Assembly: GCA_039654915.1 (NCBI GenBank)
Contig: CM077593.1
Span: 115,375,413 to 115,439,412 of the forward strand
Source: Aquilaria yunnanensis
Lineage: Eukaryota; Streptophyta; Magnoliopsida; Malvales; Thymelaeaceae
Direction of reading: 5' to 3'
DNA: 64,000 bases
Under the pieces are notes generated by a model. It was not told the origin of the DNA. It searched no databases and worked only from the letters and a program-made list of their open reading frames with translations. Every line of letters begins with the position of its first letter. Positions within the stretch are counted from its first letter, which is position 1. Position numbers and translations under genes: made by a program. Shown one piece after another: positions 11,599 through 22,600 of this stretch.

Positions 11599-11703
11599 AA
11601 TTTGGTGAAATTTTAAATAATTTAATCCATATTGTAAACATGGATTTTTATCTTTGTATTTATTTAATTTATTTATTTTTAAAAAAGTTTGATATTTTCC
11701 AAA

Positions 11704-11734
11704 CCGTAGATCCTGCCGGATCATCCGGATATGG
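11704..11734 (-). repeat. 31-nt LTR hairpin, GATCC/GGATC stem
   Basis: Same 5+5+4+5+8+4 layout as the two units at 11521-11598, but the inner stem is GATCC-TGCC-GGATC and the outer stem CCGTA/TATGG. Both arms differ from the first type in a compensating way. Recurs at 62544-62574. Confidence 0.65.
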
Positions 11735-11849
11735 AAATTGATTTATCGTAATTATTTAATTCTTATTATTATGAAATTAATTTTTAAATGGTAATTCTTT
11801 TTGTTTATGAATGATTTTTAATACTAACTAAAAAATTTATCTTTATATT

Positions 11850-12235
11850 TTTACTTCTTTTTTTACTTTCTTTCTTTTTCTTCTTTTTTACTTATTTTTA
11901 CTTTTTTTTTTAATTTTCTTTTAATTTCTTTTCTTTTCTTTCTTTTTTATTCTTTTCTTTCTTTCTTTTCTTTTTCTTTTTCTTTCTTTTATCTTTCTTT
12001 TCTTTTTCTTATCTTTCCTTTCTTTTTTTTATCTTATCTTTCTTTTATTTTTCTTTCTTATCTTTCTTTTATTTTTCTTGTCTTTTCTTTCTTTCTTTTC
12101 TTTTTCTTATCTTTTCTTTTATTTTTTTTTTATCTTTCTTTTCTTTCTTATCTTTCTTTTATTTTTCTTTCTTATCTTTCTTTTATTTTTCTTATCTTTC
12201 TTTTTTTTTTCTTGTTTACTTTTTTTGTTTTCTTG
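11850..12235 (-). repeat. Long pyrimidine/purine tract in the LTR
   Basis: Almost 400 bp of TTTC, TTTA and TTTTC units on the plus strand, so the transcribed strand is purine-rich. It recurs at about 62690-63090 in the second LTR with small length changes. The Phe/Leu-rich frame across it is an artefact. Confidence 0.8.
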
Positions 12236-12367
12236 TTTAATGAAAGATATTTATTATTTTAAAGGATTACTCAATTTATAAAAGAATTAAAAAAAATAAT
12301 AATTAATTTTTATTTAATAAGAAGTTAATTTAAAAGAATTAAAGAGTTTAAAAATAAAAATTTTGAT

Positions 12368-12461
12368 CATGGTACGGGGCGTTGTTACTCAGCCAGACTC
12401 TCTTCACCAGGTGAAGCAGCTCAAAAGCGGGCACGAGACAGTTTCCAGCCAATATACCATG
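12368..12461 (-). repeat. 94-nt structured GC island in the LTR
   Basis: Closed by CATGGTA at one end and TACCATG at the other. It contains an inner perfect hairpin CTTCACC-A-GGTGAAG. It stands out as balanced-composition sequence in AT-rich DNA and is preserved at 63221-63314 with the same length. Confidence 0.6.
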
Positions 12462-13053
12462 AACTAAAAATTTTTTATTATTTTTTTATTATTTTTTATT
12501 ATTTTTTTTTATAAAAGATTAACCAAAAGTAATTGTTTTATTAAGAGAATCAAAAATTTATATGTATATTTTAAACAAAAGAAGAAAAGTTTTGATATTT
12601 ATTTAATTTATTTTGGAATAAAAGATTATTTAACCGAAAACTTATATGTATTTTAAAACAAAAGTCTTGATATTTTTATTTTTATATTCTTCTTTGTTTG
12701 ATGAAAGATTTTTTTTTTTTAATTTTAATTTATATTTCTGAAAATATATCTAATCAATAAGTCAAAAATATTTAAGAGAAAATTCAATTATTTTTGTTTT
12801 ATTTTGTATTATTTTGAAATTATTTGATTAAGATTTTTATAAAAGAAACAAAAAGTTATATAATTTAATAAGTAAAATATTACTGAATAAAATATTAACC
12901 CAAAATTTTTACGCTTTTTATTCTTTTTATTAATAAAGAAAACTAAAAAAAATTATATATTAATAGATAATTAATATATTAGTCTAAAGTTTTTTTTTTA
13001 TTTTTTATAAAGAAAAAATTTATTTATATATTTTATTTAAAAATATTTCCGAG

Positions 13054-13084
13054 CCATGGATCCTGGCGGATCATTTGGTCATGG
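13054..13084 (-). repeat. 31-nt LTR hairpin, perfect outer stem
   Basis: Inner stem GATCC-TGGC-GGATC and perfect outer stem CCATG/CATGG. It belongs to the same 31-nt family as the units at 11521-11734 and recurs at 63912-63942. Confidence 0.65.
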
Positions 13085-13389
13085 AGTTTTAATTTTTTTT
13101 TTTATTTCATTAATTATTAATTTTAAAGATGTATTAAAAGAATGATTTTATTTTTATTTATTTATTTATTTTATTTTTGAATTATTTCATTATGTTTGTT
13201 TATTAAAAGGAATAAAAACTTTGTTTCAAAATAAAAAGAAAAGTAATTTTTATTAGCCTTTAGAAAATTATTCACGTAAAATTCCTTTTTTTTATCTTTT
13301 AATCATAAAAAAATTCAATTAATAAAGTGGGGTTTTTTGGCCATCCACTTTAATAACACAATAATAATAAAAGTTAGCACAATTAATAT

Positions 13390-13860
13390 AGTTAGATTAG
13401 TTGGATTAGTTAGTTAATAACAATAAAAAGGTTAGTAAAAGTTAGATTAAATTAATTAACAACAATAATAAAAATTAGCCAAGTTTAATTAAATTAATTG
13501 TTAACAACAATAATAAAAAGTTAGTCAAGTTAATTAAATTAATTAATTACAACAAAAATAAAAGTTAGACAATTTAATTAATTTAATTAATTAACAACAA
13601 TAATAAAAGTTAGCCAAGTTTAATTAAGTTAATTAATTAACAACAATAAATAAAAATTAGCCAAGTTTAATTAAGTTAATTAATTAACAACAATAAATAA
13701 AAATTAGCCAATTTTAATTAAGTTAATTAATTAACAACAATAAATAAAAATTAGCCAATTTTAATTAAGTTAATTAATTAACAACAATAAATAAAAGTTA
13801 GCCAATTTAATTAATTATTAACAACAATAATAATAAAGGTTAGTAAAAATTAGCAAGTTA
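13390..13860. repeat. AT-rich tandem repeat in the LTR
   Basis: About nine or ten imperfect copies of a roughly 50-bp unit containing TTAATTAATTAACAACAATA followed by AAAATTAGCC. Length variation here would be expected between element copies. Confidence 0.75.
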
Positions 13861-14084
13861 GTTGTTAGTTGCTAATAAAAAAAAAAAAAAAAAGGGGTTA
13901 GTAATAATAACAATAATAAACAAATAAACAAGTAAAAAAAAATAAATGAGTTAGTTAATTAATTTTCTGCAAAGACAAAATAAAAAGGTTAGTGACCTAA
14001 TAGAAAGAAATTGAAAAGATGATGGGTGAAACAAGGGTTTACCCTTTTAGTTTTGAATTTTGAATCCCAGGAAACGATGACGGC

Positions 14085-14410
14085 GTGAGGCAGGGGGGTG
14101 GCGCTGGCGGCGAGGGGAAGGGCAGGGGGCGACGGGCGACCGGCGGCGAGGGCGGACGGCACGGTGACGGCGGCGGGGGCAGGGCGACGGCGACGGGCAA
14201 GGCGGCGCGGCGGAGGTGTCCGGCGGAGGAAAAAGGAGAGAAAGAAGAACGCGGGCGGCGCGGCGGCGGGAGTTAGGCACGACGGCGACGGCGTCAGGAC
14301 GGCCGGACGACGGCGGCAGGACGGTTGGGCGGAGGCGTGGTGGCCGGCGGACGGCGGTGGTGGGCACGGCGAGAGAGAGAGACAGAGAGAGAGAGAGAAA
14401 GAGAGACGGA
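14085..14410 (-). other. GC-rich CGG-type island plus GA microsatellite in the LTR
   Basis: Nearly 300 bp of CGG/GGC-rich DNA followed by a GAGA run (about 14371-14408), in otherwise AT-rich LTR. It lies 140-470 nt downstream of the TATA box on the transcribed strand, so it would be in the RNA leader. A 106-codon Pro/Arg/Ser-rich frame (14047-14367, minus) and overlapping Arg/Gly-rich plus-strand frames come from composition and are not called as genes. Confidence 0.6.
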
Positions 14411-14548
14411 ACAGAGAAAAAAAGTTTTGGCTTTCTGGGGAAGAAGGGAAGAGGGCTGGGTCTAAGGGATGTAATTTTATCTTTTTTTAAAACGGAGCTC
14501 TAAGTTTTTTTGCTATTTTTTTCTGTGTTCAGCACAAAATTTGGGGGG

Positions 14549-14557
14549 CTATTTATA
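14549..14557 (-). promoter_or_regulatory. LTR TATA box
   Basis: TATAAATAG on the minus strand, followed by a C-run and AT-rich sequence. It predicts transcription start near 14520 and defines U3 as about 550 bp. Confidence 0.7.
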
Positions 14558-15074
14558 GAGGAAGTTTAGCTGAACTGTTGATGGATAAATTAATAAAAAA
14601 TTTCAAACTTATCTCTTAAATTGGTAAAATGACAATTTTAGTCCTTTACGTCTCTCAGCCTCTGGATAAGTTCCTGAAGCTTCTGATTTTGACAATTTTG
14701 TCGTTTTCTGTCAATTTGAGCCAAAAACGTCGGCAGGCTCAAAATTTTATGTGACAAACTGCCAAATGCTCCTGGAACTTTCAGAATTTGTCAATTTTGC
14801 CTGAAACTTCTTAATTTTGTCATTTTTACCTCAAACTTTTAAATTTTGTCATTTTTATGGAGTTTTCTTTTTTTCTTTCAAACATACACATATACACACA
14901 TATATCAAATCTTCACAAAACAAAACAAAAAAATATATATATATTTTAAACTAATTAAAAAAAATTTAGTAATAATAATAACAATAATAATAATAATACA
15001 TTTTTTTATTTAATTTTTTTATTTAATTTTTTTTTAAAATTATTTTAATGGCCGGACGAAATTGGGTGTCAACA

Positions 15075-16254
15075 ATACATAAAAACTAATTAATTTGTAA
15101 AAAAATAATGCAAATGATTACTAGCTAATAAGAGTATTTACTTTCAAATAACATTTGTTCCAGGTAAAAAGATGCCAGATAGTATAAGTGGTTTTATAAC
15201 CAATTTTTGTATTACTAACAAAAGTAATCTAAAATTCTTGAAATTTATTAAAAGTTATATTATCACCTTAAGATTTAGAATCCATTAGTTCCTCCATTTT
15301 CTATTGAATTGTTAATGATTACCGGCTAATCTAAATCATTTTAAAATATTAATAAAAAATTGAGGTAAAAATAAATTAGTGGCAGATTTGGTGAGAAAAA
15401 ACTTGTCAGCTTTCCGAGACGCGGTGCATAACCTTTTGAAAGCTTGTATATTGATAGGCTTCTAACAACTTCAAACCTGACCCGCTAACCTATTACCTGC
15501 GTCCACCATGCGCCACTGAGCGGGCCTATCGTTTTTGAAAACTATCAAAAAGTAATTATTATTGGTCCACTACTTTACATATGTTTCAGACACCAGCGCA
15601 CTTACAATTACAAATAAGTCATGTTGATGATAATATTTTTATGTACTTTGTTTCTTATAAAGATTGAAGATAACCACTAACTTTTAGTATCATACGGTAG
15701 ATTGTAAAGCACTCTAATTATATTATTAGTCTAGTCTAGTGACTATCCATTTCACTGAACATTACCAGATCCTTTTAGGTCGTATGAAAACTAAATATTA
15801 AGGAAAGGTATATACCTTTTTTTATTTTTATAATTTTTTATATGCATAATCATTATAAAAAATAAATTATATTCAGAATCATCATAAGAAATGAGAATTT
15901 ACTAGCTAGTCATTTAAGAAACAACTTCCCAATAAATAACTATGATTAAAAGGTATGATAAATGCAAGATTATGTGATATATATATACCAACGAGAAACA
16001 ACCTAAAGTATCATCTTTTCATATCAATTCAATCATTTTCCAAAGACAAACAATTAATTGCTGTGTATAAGATTTTAATGGATGATACTGGTGGAGTATG
16101 TGTATTTTGGGGTCATAATTAGTCCATTGGGTTGTATTCTAAAAGAATGAGTGATGGAGAGCTTCATGACACTACGGAAGACCCGCATTTGATTTGATTG
16201 ATCCTAAAGTACGATTTTTTCTCTAGAAAATGCGCGAGACTTTTCTTTACTCAC
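15075..16254 (-). other. AT-rich DNA downstream of kinase exon 1, possibly intron 1
   Basis: No coding frame, RNA gene or terminal repeats recognised. It lies between the splice donor of the DUF26 exon and the Ogre LTR edge. If the receptor kinase is a real gene, this is the start of its first intron. Confidence 0.4.
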
Positions 16255-17056
16255 CTTCATCTGGCGGATGAGCAGACGGCGGCCACCCTTGACGCGGTGG
16301 AATTTGAACAGCATCTTTGAAAAATGATTCAGTCTCGTACCGCAAGAAACAACTCGGACGAAGAATCCTACATCCCACCTTCCCCTCGCAGCAGTTCCCG
16401 ACAGCTTCAATCGCCACCTCCAAACACCGGCCGCAATCCTGCTCCCACAGGTCCGGCGTACACTGAACCAGCCCGTAAGCCCTCTGAAAATACCCAGGCC
16501 CTGTCGCGTTCCCCCCCGCGTATTTCCTCTCCGACCCCTCCACTGCCGCCTGGGCGCTCAGGTTCCGCAGAAGTGAACTCAGGATTCTGGTGAACTGATC
16601 GACGCTAGCCGCGACGTCCCTTGTGTTGTATAAACACCTACTGGGCTCGATTTCCGTTGTTCGGTTGATGTCTCGGTTCGAGTAGCGCAACATGCAGAAT
16701 TCCGACCAACCAACAGCTTCTTTGTTGTTGGGGCAGTTCTGTTGGAGCTGAGATATTGTGTCGTTGAGACAAATTGTGCAAGCTTCTTGTTCGACGTCTC
16801 CTCTGCAGAGTGAGATGGAATTGACCCGGGCAGGGCTCCGGCCGACGGAGAAGTTGTGGAAACCATAGTTGAATGGGGTGGTGGAGTTGGTGAGTTCGGA
16901 GAAGATGCGTTCGAGGTTGGTGTGGTAGATGCTGTTGGCCGAATAGTTGCCAGCGGCGGCGACACAACTGGCTTGGAAGTAGCTATCGGCGACAACGGTC
17001 GGAGTAAAAAGACACGCGAGGGTAAGAACGGTAGAAAGGAAGACAAAGGATCCCAT
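16255..17056 (-). CDS. Cysteine-rich receptor-like kinase/secretory protein, exon 1 (two DUF26/Gnk2 domains)
   Basis: An open frame from Met 17056 encodes a hydrophobic signal peptide (about residues 1-23) and two DUF26/Gnk2 repeats, each with the C-X8-C-X2-C signature (the first near residue 84, the second near residue 203). Several N-glycosylation motifs are present. The domain is extracellular and some members bind mannose; receptor forms act in stress and pathogen signalling. A strong donor follows phase 1 at 16254-16249 (G|GTGAGT), the usual end of exon 1 in CRK genes. Read through, the frame stops 2 codons later at 16247. No transmembrane or kinase exon follows before the Ogre LTR 1.2 kb away, so the kinase part is either beyond the insertion, outside the window, or lost. 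A secreted short form from read-through is also possible. No internal stop is seen. Confidence 0.8.
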
Positions 17057-17130
17057 CTCCAGACCAGAAGGTGTTGGATCTGCAATGGCATGTCATCAAT
17101 CTGCATGCTTTATATTTATATTGACCAAAA
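17057..17130 (-). promoter_or_regulatory. Proximal promoter of the DUF26 gene: TATA-like motif and W-box
   Basis: A TATAAATATA-type motif on the minus strand lies at about 17109-17120, roughly 55 bp before the Met codon. A W-box core (TTGACC on the plus strand, 17121-17126) abuts it. W-boxes bind WRKY factors, and CRK genes are commonly WRKY- and salicylate-responsive. A second TTGACT lies at 17262-17267. Confidence 0.45.
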
Positions 17131-17304
17131 TATATGCTTCTTACTTCCTGTCAAAGATTAAGGTTTAGGAAGTAATCAACTAATCGTCCATCATGAAACA
17201 GCACCGTGGGCGCCACACGGTCCATGGTGAACTTACAATTCTCCTAAAGTTTACTACCGAGTTGACTAATTCCATGCTTAATTTCGTTTGTGATAATTTT
17301 ATGG

Positions 17305-17640
17305 CCAATTTGTTTGAGTTAAAGTCAGTTAATTTTTTTAAATTTTTATATTTTTTTTATTGGAAATCAATTTTATTTAAAATTCAATATTATATAGATA
17401 CAATAATCAATTTGAAAGTAAATTTTTAGAATGTTGTTAAATTTTTATGAATTTTTTTTTTTAAGGCTTGAAACTAGAAAAATTCATAAAAATTTAGTAA
17501 GATTAAAAATTTTTTATTTTCAATTGATTATTATAACTACATAATATTGGCTTTCAATTAAAATTAGTTTCAAGTAAAAAAGATGTAAAAATAAAAATAA
17601 GTCATTTTGTAGTCAATTGACTAAAGTTAAAACGAATTGG
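17305..17640. mobile_element. Foldback MITE
   Basis: The two halves are close inverted copies. Left terminus CCAATTTGTTTGAGTTAAAG pairs with the inverted right terminus CCAATTCGTTTTAAC. Complementarity continues through to a short loop near 17465-17478. No coding content. A clear target duplication was not seen, so the superfamily is open. Confidence 0.6.
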
Positions 17641-19629
17641 GTGTTAGTACTTTTAATTTTACTAGTGACTACTAAAATAGAATAATTTCATCATAAATGA
17701 ATAAAGATATTTTTTAGATAATTAAAAAAATTGAATCTATTTATGTGTACTAGTAGTTTTTAAGCAGGTCTTATGTGAGCCAGGTTTACGCATGTGCCTT
17801 TATTCATATATATATATATATATATTATCAGTTTCATCTATTTTTTTATTGGTCTTATTTATTCTTTTAATATATTTTTTTTATTTTATAAATATTATCT
17901 ATTCTTTTATAAGTTCTTATTTATTCTTTTATCTGACGTATTCTTATTTTTCTATATTTTAGATTTATCTTTTTATAAAAAAAAATTATGTTTGATTTTT
18001 TTTACATATATAAGAACTGAAGAACACAAAATAATGAATAAAAGCATATATAGGAATTGAATCGAAAGAACAAAAACAAAAAAAAAAATAGATACTATTT
18101 GATAATAGAATAATGAAAACATGAAAACAAACCAGTCATACATAAAATATATATAGGAACTGAAAAAAAAATAAAAAAAATGATATGTTCTTTTAATGCT
18201 ACCAATCTATTTTTTTTTAATATTATCAATTTGTTCTTTGTTTTCAATATGTTCTTTTAATGATATCAATTTATTTTTTCCAATATGTTTTTTTTAATGT
18301 TATCAAATTGTTCTTTTATACATTGCTCTTGCCTAGATCCCAAAAAAAAAAAAATGAATAAAACTAGGCAAAAGACAAAAATTTAAATACAAAAAAATAG
18401 AAATAACATTTAAAAAAAGGAAAAAAACCGAAAGAAGAAAAAAAAAAAAAAAAGAGATATCTGGGGGATTTGAACCCATGAAATCTTGCAAAAATCTCAC
18501 AACTCAGATCAACTCACCTAGAAAGTAAAAAAGCAATAGGAAAAATAAAGAAACAAATAACAAACTGGGAAAGAGAAAGAAAACATGCAAGCCACTGCTA
18601 GCTAGGAGTGTAGCGCGGGTTTGTTTAAATTCTGCAGAATTTTATAAGTACTATTGCATGTACTGGCTAACATATAAGTCGGACGCACGCAAATTTTATC
18701 ATTAAGAAAATAAGGTCTTCTCTTTTGCCATTCTACTCCTATTCATCCCAATTCCTTTAACCAATTTGCCTTTTCATAAAGTCCTTAACAATACATTTTT
18801 TTTACTTTCTAGCATCTTGGTAAGTATTATCCATCATAAATCAATTTCCAGGGGAAAAAAAAAAAAGAATTAAAAAACAATCACTATCAATTTTCAGAAT
18901 AAAATGGTTCGAAGATGTTAGTCAAGGAGGTATTGTTAAACATACGGTTACTAAATGGAAACAATTCATAGAGTGAAAGAAAACAGTTTTAAAACTAATT
19001 ATTGCACAGACTAAACTTACTAGAAAATATGAATTAAATAATTTAAATTAGAATTTTAAAAAAATTGGTGCCAGAAAGCAAACATTTTTAGAACTAATTA
19101 TTTATATAGTTGCAAAATTTTAAGACTTATTTGAAAAAGTAAAAAAAAAAAAAAAGAACGAACACTTTTCATAGTCACAAACTTTTAGAAACTAATTATT
19201 TTTTGAAAATTTAAAAAAATTAAGAATATAATAGAAAAGCATATGAAATTTTAAGGACAAAAAATGTACTTCCCCAATTCCCCCAGCCTTAACCAGCAAG
19301 TATGGTAAATATGGGCCTAACTAGGCCTAGAATAGGCCCCAACCAAACACAACTTTTCCAACATGTTTTTTTCCCCTGAAAAAAAAAAATGCATAGTAAT
19401 TTCATCAAGAATGGATATCAAGAGCATCTTTCAGTCGTTCTGGCAAAAGGAAAGCCCTATTCCACCTAACTAGATTGTCCTTTTGACAAGCTCACAAGAG
19501 TATGAGCGACAATGTTCCTACATCGAAGGACATGTACTGAACGATAAGATACAAACTATCGGGCCAACACCACTACACCGTACGCACGAAGAGAGGGATT
19601 GGTATAGTTAAGGAGAGTCACCTTGCAAT
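17641..19629. other. AT-rich intergenic DNA
   Basis: No gene supported. It contains a TA run (17809-17825), short repeats of a TGTTCTTTTAATG type (18185-18320), and three repeats of an ACTAATTATT-containing motif (18985-19205). Confidence 0.5.
18458..18535 (-). repeat. Possible tRNA-derived (SINE-like) fragment
   Basis: On the minus strand a good RNA polymerase III B-box (GGGTTCAAATCCC) follows a weak A-box-like TAGGTGAGTTGA by about 40 nt. A T-run comes right after it. No cloverleaf is evident and no target duplication was found. Confidence 0.3.
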
Positions 19630-22600
19630 TGATGGTGCACAGTGGGCCGACCCGGCTCGAGACCGGCTCGGACTGGCCGGGCCCGGTCCTAAGTCTAGAA
19701 GGCCTGGGCACGACCTGGGTTGAGGTGTGCTGGGTCCGTGCCAGGCCTTACTTGGTGTTAGGTCGAGCTGGGACGAGCCTAGACCTACAATTTTTTTATT
19801 TTTATTTTTATTTTATATTTTTAAAATTGATTTTAAAACAAAATTTTTTAAAACTACTTGTTTTAAGAGTAAAACACTACCACCAGTGTGAAATTTTGTT
19901 AATTTTAAAGTCAAACGGCATTTACATAACATGGAACGGGCTTTACATAAGTTAATAACAAAACGTTCCATAAAAGTAAATGTAAAATAAAAGTTACGAT
20001 ATGTGCTAAACAGCAAAATCAGATCAAATACAAAGTAAGAATATAATGAGCACGTTGTGGATTTAAGCATCTATCTCATTGGGGTTTTCCTCGTCGGAAC
20101 TCTTGTGGTCTTGTAATTTTAAAACTACAAGACCCCAATCACGATTGCATATATAAACTTTAACAGTATCTAGTGATAACTTTACGCGTTTCCCTGAAAT
20201 TACACCTTTCCCGGTGCTGAAAGCAGACTCAGAGGCAACAGTTGAGATGGGAACAGTTAGAACTTCTTTGGCAATTATGGGGAGTATTGGAAATTTGTTG
20301 TTTCTTGCTTTCCACCATTTTAGAATATCGGTCTCACTATTCAACCAAACCAAGTTGAAGTATGCGTCCACTTTATTAAGATCGGATGTTGCAGCACGGA
20401 GCCGTTTGAGGAGTTGTTCCACCGGATTAAATGATGATGAGCCCAACAATGATGAACACCCGATGGTAGAGGAAGTAGTGTTCGCAACCTTATCCTTATG
20501 CCGGTCGGCATAAATCTTAAATAATTCCCACAAGTGCTCATCAATAGTACCAGTTATAGCATGAACAGAAATATGTACCATTTTTAAGAAACTATAATAA
20601 CCCTCAAGTAGTTGCTGTGTACCCGTGATTCTAACGGTCGGGTCTAGTGCAAATGCAAATAAATAGATTGGTGGTATAATATTGAAATATAAAATCCATT
20701 TGTCTTTTAAGAACTCGTCATCCTTGTATTGGTTAAAAACCCATGCAATGTTGACCAAATGCATTAAAACTTTATGCGATATGAGATAGTATACACTGAA
20801 GCATAAAACAGTGGCCTCATAAAAATATCGTAGCACAACAGCCAATTTTGAAAGTTTATCCCACATCTCTTATTTCAAAATCATTTTCTTTTCTTTGACA
20901 TTTATAAAACATGTCATGTGTATAGCAAATGACATCGCATCTATCAACTTTTCGTAAGTCGAGTTCCATCAGATAGGGCAATCAAGTTTAAAACGTTTTC
21001 AACTAAAATTGAGGTCATTTTTAAGACAATATTGCTTAAACTCTTTGAAAACTTTGGTCATTGACTTTAAATAATGGATTGCCCACAGGATTGGAGTAAT
21101 TTCAGTACTCAAAACTTAAGGACATTTTTGGACAGCTAAGTTTAAAATATGACATACACATCTAATATGAAAAAATGCGGAATCACGGACAAGTTCTAGT
21201 GATTCCTTCAATGTCTCAAGCGCGACATCGTTGTTTGATGCATTTATCAAATGCTATGCTAAAAACCTTGTCATGACAAAAAAATTCTTTAAAACTTTCT
21301 AAAATAACTTGGAATATGTTCCGACCAGTATGATCGACTTTCACCCACTTAAATGCAATGATACATTTTTGAACGACCAAACTATTATCAATCCAATTTG
21401 CAGTTATACAATAATAATCTTGTCCTGGTGGTGAAGTCCACATGTCACTAGTGAATAAGATAGAATGATCAAAAGCAGAGAAATATGCTTGTAAGTTTGA
21501 TTTGCCAACTTCATAAATTTTAAATGTCTCCTTCTTAGCAGTAGTCCTAAATGTTCTTTTAAAAGCAGGGTTTAATTGTGATTTAATCCATTTTTCTATG
21601 TGCTTATCTTCCGATTGTGTAAATGGTTTTTCAGTTAACATTATCCATTCTATCATACCTTCTCTAAAATATTTTTGATTAAATCTAAAAATACCTAATC
21701 CACTAGCAGTACTTGTAAACTATGTCTAACCGCCGGTACTAGTAGCTGCATCCGGACATAAATTTGAATGCTTATGTTCCATGTGCCGTTTAAGCGTTCA
21801 TGTGCCAGAGTTTTTCTTGTACGCGAGCTTGATCTTGCAATGTTTGTAATTTACGAACCTCACATCGTTCCATGAGCATCCTTCTCAAAAACTTAGTCAA
21901 AATGCTCCCAAACCCATGCGGTAAACCTTGACGTCTTACCTTGTGGTGGAAGTTCGGATTGATGGCTTGTCGGGGTCTGTTGAGAATCATCTTCTCCACT
22001 AACATTCTCTGATGTCATTGGCTCCACCTCCTCAACGTCATCATCAGAAAGTTGATCGTCGAGCTCCAAGTTGTATTGACTCATATCGAATTGCTCGTTA
22101 TTGTCAGTTTGTTAGATTTGAGCCCCACGGGTTGCCGGCCGAGAAAGGCCACAAAAAAAGACCTCAAACCGGTGCGAGATGAAAAGCTTGAGGCCTTTTC
22201 CTTTCCTCTTGATGCCATTTATGTGAGAATAAATTGAGAAGATCACAAGCTTTGAAAGTAATTAAGGAATGATTAAGAAAAAATGAAGAAAATAAGATTG
22301 ATAGCTTCAAAGAAATGAGAGAATGTATTAGTAGAGAATGAGAGATTGCTAAGATTGGTGTGAAGAAATGATGGAAATGGTCTCTCTATTTATAAGGGAA
22401 GGCTTTTTTTTATTTACTAAAAAGTCCTTAGAATATAGTTGTTGGGGAGGCAAAAAAGTAATTTTGGAGGTCAAAAAAATCTGCAAGCCATTACAATGAC
22501 CAATTGTGTAATTTTTCCTTTTTTTTTTTAATCTAAAGCCTTTGGAGTGCTGGCCAACCGTTAGGATCGGTGGGGCCCGGGTCGGTCTCGTGCCGGTCTC

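Larger units (their letters stand above)
1..15074 (-). mobile_element. Tat/Ogre-type Ty3/gypsy LTR retrotransposon (3' end outside window)
   Basis: A very large minus-strand element. In transcription order it has a 3.84 kb LTR, a primer-binding site, a leader, ORF1, gag-protease, a short intron, pol with reverse transcriptase, two RNase H modules and integrase, then about 1.8 kb of further sequence to the window edge. The extra ORF before gag, the intron between protease and reverse transcriptase, the second RNase H, the absence of a chromodomain and the long LTR together fit the Ogre branch of the Tat lineage. The 3' LTR is not reached by position 1. Four in-frame stops make this copy non-autonomous. 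The 5 bases beyond the LTR (ATACA, 15075-15079) are the expected target duplication, but the partner copy lies outside the window. Confidence 0.9.
11236..15074 (-). repeat. 5' LTR of the Ogre-type element (3839 bp)
   Basis: Bounded by TGTGGCAACG at 11236 and GGGTGTCAACA at 15074 on the plus strand, so the transcribed strand starts TGTTGACACCC and ends CA. This start is typical of Tat/Ogre LTRs. A TATA box lies at 14549-14557, so U3 is about 15074-14525 and the rest is R/U5. Inside are a GC-rich island, a TTAATTAA-type tandem repeat, a long pyrimidine tract and five hairpin islands. A second copy with nearly the same layout starts at 62087. Confidence 0.88.

Noticed and set aside
12078..12281. 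Phe/Leu-rich 67-codon plus-strand frame
   Set aside because: Produced by the pyrimidine tract in the LTR; no coding character.
14098..14503. Arg/Gly-rich plus-strand frames of 95-130 codons, and the 106-codon minus frame overlapping them
   Set aside because: All frames of the CGG-rich island are open because of composition; overlapping frames give equally low-complexity products.
15440..15540. GC-balanced patch near 15480-15530 considered as a tRNA
   Set aside because: No cloverleaf pairing and no usable A and B boxes.
16579..17106. 175-codon minus-strand frame and other frames over the DUF26 exon
   Set aside because: Out of frame with the signal peptide and Cys motifs; shadow.
22052..22237. 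61-codon plus-strand frame near the hAT N-terminus
   Set aside because: Overlaps the hAT BED region on the opposite strand and has no features.
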